Of a stretch of 7,215 bases of DNA, positions 5,777 through 7,215 are shown piece by piece. Source of the stretch: Thermoproteota archaeon (GTDB lineage Archaea > Thermoproteota > Thermoprotei > Thermoproteales > Thermocladiaceae); contig JAADDN010000060.1 in NCBI GenBank assembly GCA_013153895.1, forward strand, positions 1 to 7,215, given 5' to 3'. A program made the translations under genes and the position numbers. Numbering within the stretch: the first letter of the stretch is position 1; every line of letters begins with the position of its first letter. The notes under the pieces were generated by a model that worked only from the letters and a program-made list of their open reading frames with translations, was not told the DNA's origin and did no database searches.

Positions 5777-6826
5777 CTACCTAATGAGCTCCTCGACCGG
5801 AACGTAGTCGATGTCTAAGCCAAAGTGACGAGGGCCAAATAGCTCGAGTCCTTTCTCTGTTCTCCATATTTCTGGAGCCTTAAACGCTATAACCCATACT
5901 TTTAAACCTCTCTCAACTCTATTGTTCGTTAACCCCTTATAATTTTCGTCGAGGACGCATATCAGGTCCGGAGGTAGAACTACAGGCTTACCGTCTCTGA
6001 ATGCTGCAATGTTTTCATTCTTCACTAAGATCTCGAGATTATGTCCATAAAACTCTCCTATTCCCCTATACGTGACTCTTCCCTGAAGAAAACCATGCTT
6101 CACTTCAAGATTAACATCATCTACTATACCCCTGAACACTAGGAATCCTCCAAACCTTCTTATTAAGTCACGTATAGGCTCTTTAGATGTGTTGACTATT
6201 TTTCCGACCTCAATAGACATAGATAATGTTCTTTTCACTGCTATTGAGGAAACTTCTACAGAATTTATAAAGCTATCAAGCACTAGGACGCCACCATGTT
6301 TCTCTGATATGTTTCTCACAATATCTTCATAAGAAAATATATTTACACACTTCTTAATCTCCAAGACGTCGCCTCTGGGAGTCACTACCAGAGATGGCCA
6401 AGGACATACACCATTAAGGTAGTAAGTGGTATGTATGAGCTCTGGAGCAGCCCTCCCAACCTGGTCGCAATCTAACGTAGGTACACCGAGTATGGATGAT
6501 ATGTGTATAGCTATGGCTGTATTATAGCCACCGAGCTCTGTGGGCACTATACCTCTAATAGAACGTAAGTACTCTAGAACTATTTTAATGACGTCATCGC
6601 TAATATGTAAGTCCTTCTCACCTGGTTTGGGCATAGGACCACATATATATGCGGAACATGTGAGACCAGAAGTCTCTGCGGGATCGCATATACATAGTTG
6701 TAAGCCTCTATCGATGTCTCTCATAAGGAGCTCTAGACCAAGCTCCGGATCTCCGCCACCACCGGTCGCTAGTATTGTCGCTCCATCTATGAGGTACCTA
6801 GCTAACTCGTAATCTAGCTTAAGCAT
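5777..6826 (-). CDS. DUF917 / S-methyl-thiohydantoin desulfurase family protein
   Basis: This 349-residue cytoplasmic protein has no signal or membrane segment and covers the full DUF917 family (Pfam PF06032 N-terminal plus its C-terminal domain). Hallmarks are ILATGGGGDPELG near the N-terminus (18-30), TELGGYNTA (96-104), VPTLDCDQVGRAAPEL (115-130), YRGIGEFYGHN (253-263) followed by a KNEN segment, PDLICVLD (286-293), and the C-terminal signature APEIWRTEKGLELFGPRHFG (317-336) then DYVPVEEL. Family members often sit with hydantoinase/oxoprolinase genes, and the named activity concerns thiohydantoin-type rings; the reaction here is unproven. Cysteines are numerous (45, 47, 57, 62, 120, 141, 160, 290). 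The ATG lies 7 bases after the upstream stop with no clear Shine-Dalgarno, but it matches family N-termini. The 68-base distance to the importer suggests a shared pathway, possibly breakdown of the imported compound. Confidence 0.9.
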   Translation of the reverse strand: MLKLDYELARYLIDGATILATGGGGDPELGLELLMRDIDRGLQLCICDPAETSGLTCSAYICGPMPKPGEKDLHISDDVIKIVLEYLRSIRGIVPTELGGYNTAIAIHISSILGVPTLDCDQVGRAAPELIHTTYYLNGVCPWPSLVVTPRGDVLEIKKCVNIFSYEDIVRNISEKHGGVLVLDSFINSVEVSSIAVKRTLSMSIEVGKIVNTSKEPIRDLIRRFGGFLVFRGIVDDVNLEVKHGFLQGRVTYRGIGEFYGHNLEILVKNENIAAFRDGKPVVLPPDLICVLDENYKGLTNNRVERGLKVWVIAFKAPEIWRTEKGLELFGPRHFGLDIDYVPVEELIR

Positions 6827-6835
6827 AATCTAGCT
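6810..6835. repeat. 10-base direct repeat straddling the DUF917 start
   Basis: TAATCTAGCT occurs at 6810-6819 and again at 6826-6835, a period of 16 bases. One copy covers the stop of the upstream gene and the gap, and the other lies in the first codons of the DUF917 gene. Both copies are exact and do not extend further. A regulatory role is possible but chance similarity in A/T-rich, CTAG-containing sequence is the simpler explanation. Confidence 0.4.
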
Positions 6836-7215
6836 AGAACGATTCTTCTACTAAACTATTTCTCACGCGAGCTACAATGTGAGCTGGAACGAACATTTTC
6901 ACGGAGCTCGAGCCAGAGACTACGAAGAAGACACTCTTCTTAAGATTTAGACGAAGAAGCACGAGTTCTCTATGTATGTAACAATTGTTCAAGATCTTTA
7001 GGATATTATTTTTGACGTTTATGAAAACGTTGTCGAGTATTTTACTCTTTGTTCCTCCATAGTTTAACCTTGGTCTTCCTATTCTGAAGAACCTGTGTAG
7101 AAATAGTTCTCGAAATATCGATGTATTGTAAGCATCGGTCAAAGTTAGAGAAATGTCTTCAAGGGCCTTATTGAGGAGAAATAATATATCTTTCTCAGAA
7201 TAATCGTATATGAAT
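6834..7215 (-). CDS. 3' end of an unrecognised protein gene (partial)
   Basis: The frame ending at TAG 6836-6834 stays open to the right edge: 126 codons before the stop, reading FIYDYSEKDILFLLNKALED and onward. A TTG at 7142 would give 102 residues, but the upstream codons are open and protein-like, so the real start is probably outside the window. I do not recognise the family. The fragment is basic and mixed hydrophobic, with FLHRFFRIGRPRL near codons 39-51, a Lys/Asn/Ile-rich middle, and a C-terminus LKKSVFFVVSGSSSVKMFVP that looks like two beta strands with a glycine-serine turn. No transmembrane segment or cysteine cluster stands out. It ends 7 bases before the DUF917 start, so the two are probably co-transcribed. 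DUF917 neighbours are often hydantoinase-type enzymes or regulators, but nothing here confirms either. Confidence 0.6.
   Translation of the reverse strand, partial: FIYDYSEKDILFLLNKALEDISLTLTDAYNTSIFRELFLHRFFRIGRPRLNYGGTKSKILDNVFINVKNNILKILNNCYIHRELVLLRLNLKKSVFFVVSGSSSVKMFVPAHIVARVRNSLVEESF

Noticed and set aside
6540..6812. Plus-strand open frame of 90 codons
   Set aside because: Antisense to the conserved N-terminal half of the DUF917 gene, including its glycine-rich motif.
1..7215. CRISPR array, tRNA, insertion sequence, toxin-antitoxin or defence system
   Set aside because: No spaced repeats, cloverleaf-like segments, transposase motifs, terminal inverted repeats or defence-domain proteins were seen; nearly all bases are accounted for by the transporter cluster and its neighbours.

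Overview
The window reads as part of the chromosome of a thermophilic archaeon, most likely a crenarchaeote (Thermoproteota). Five things point this way: Arg codons are mostly AGA/AGG and Ile is often ATA; genes are tightly overlapped; ribosome-binding sites match an archaeal anti-SD (AGGTGA, AAGGAG); TATA-like elements lie near starts; and the solute-binding protein has an N-terminal membrane segment followed by a Ser/Thr linker, with no bacterial lipobox. The organism is an inference from style, not from a marker gene.

All convincing genes lie on the minus strand, so the biological order runs from high to low coordinates. First comes the 3' end of an unrecognised gene (7215-6834). Seven bases later a complete DUF917 / S-methyl-thiohydantoin-desulfurase-family gene begins (6826-5777). 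A 68-base gap follows, with a clear ribosome-binding site and a possible promoter. Then comes a complete five-gene peptide/opine/nickel-type (Dpp/Opp) ABC importer: solute-binding protein (5708-4011), permeases DppB (4005-2986) and DppC (2977-2078), and ATPases DppD (2081-1125) and DppF (1132-164). After 51 bases the first 37 codons of a further minus-strand gene run off the left edge (112-1). Their residues resemble the N-terminus of methenyltetrahydromethanopterin cyclohydrolase.

The five transporter genes form one translationally coupled unit, with junctions of +5, +8, -4 and -8 bases. The external binding protein should capture a peptide or peptide-like ligand, DppB and DppC form the membrane channel, and DppD and DppF hydrolyse ATP. 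Both ATPases carry the C-terminal four-cysteine motif known in this family to hold a [4Fe-4S] cluster, with the same spacing in each.

The DUF917 gene just upstream suggests, but does not prove, that the imported ligand may be a cyclic amide/hydantoin-like compound or a peptide processed in the same pathway. No CRISPR array, tRNA, rRNA, insertion sequence or phage gene is visible. No new defence or mobile system was found. The least explained parts are the two truncated genes at the window edges and the DUF917-transporter linkage.
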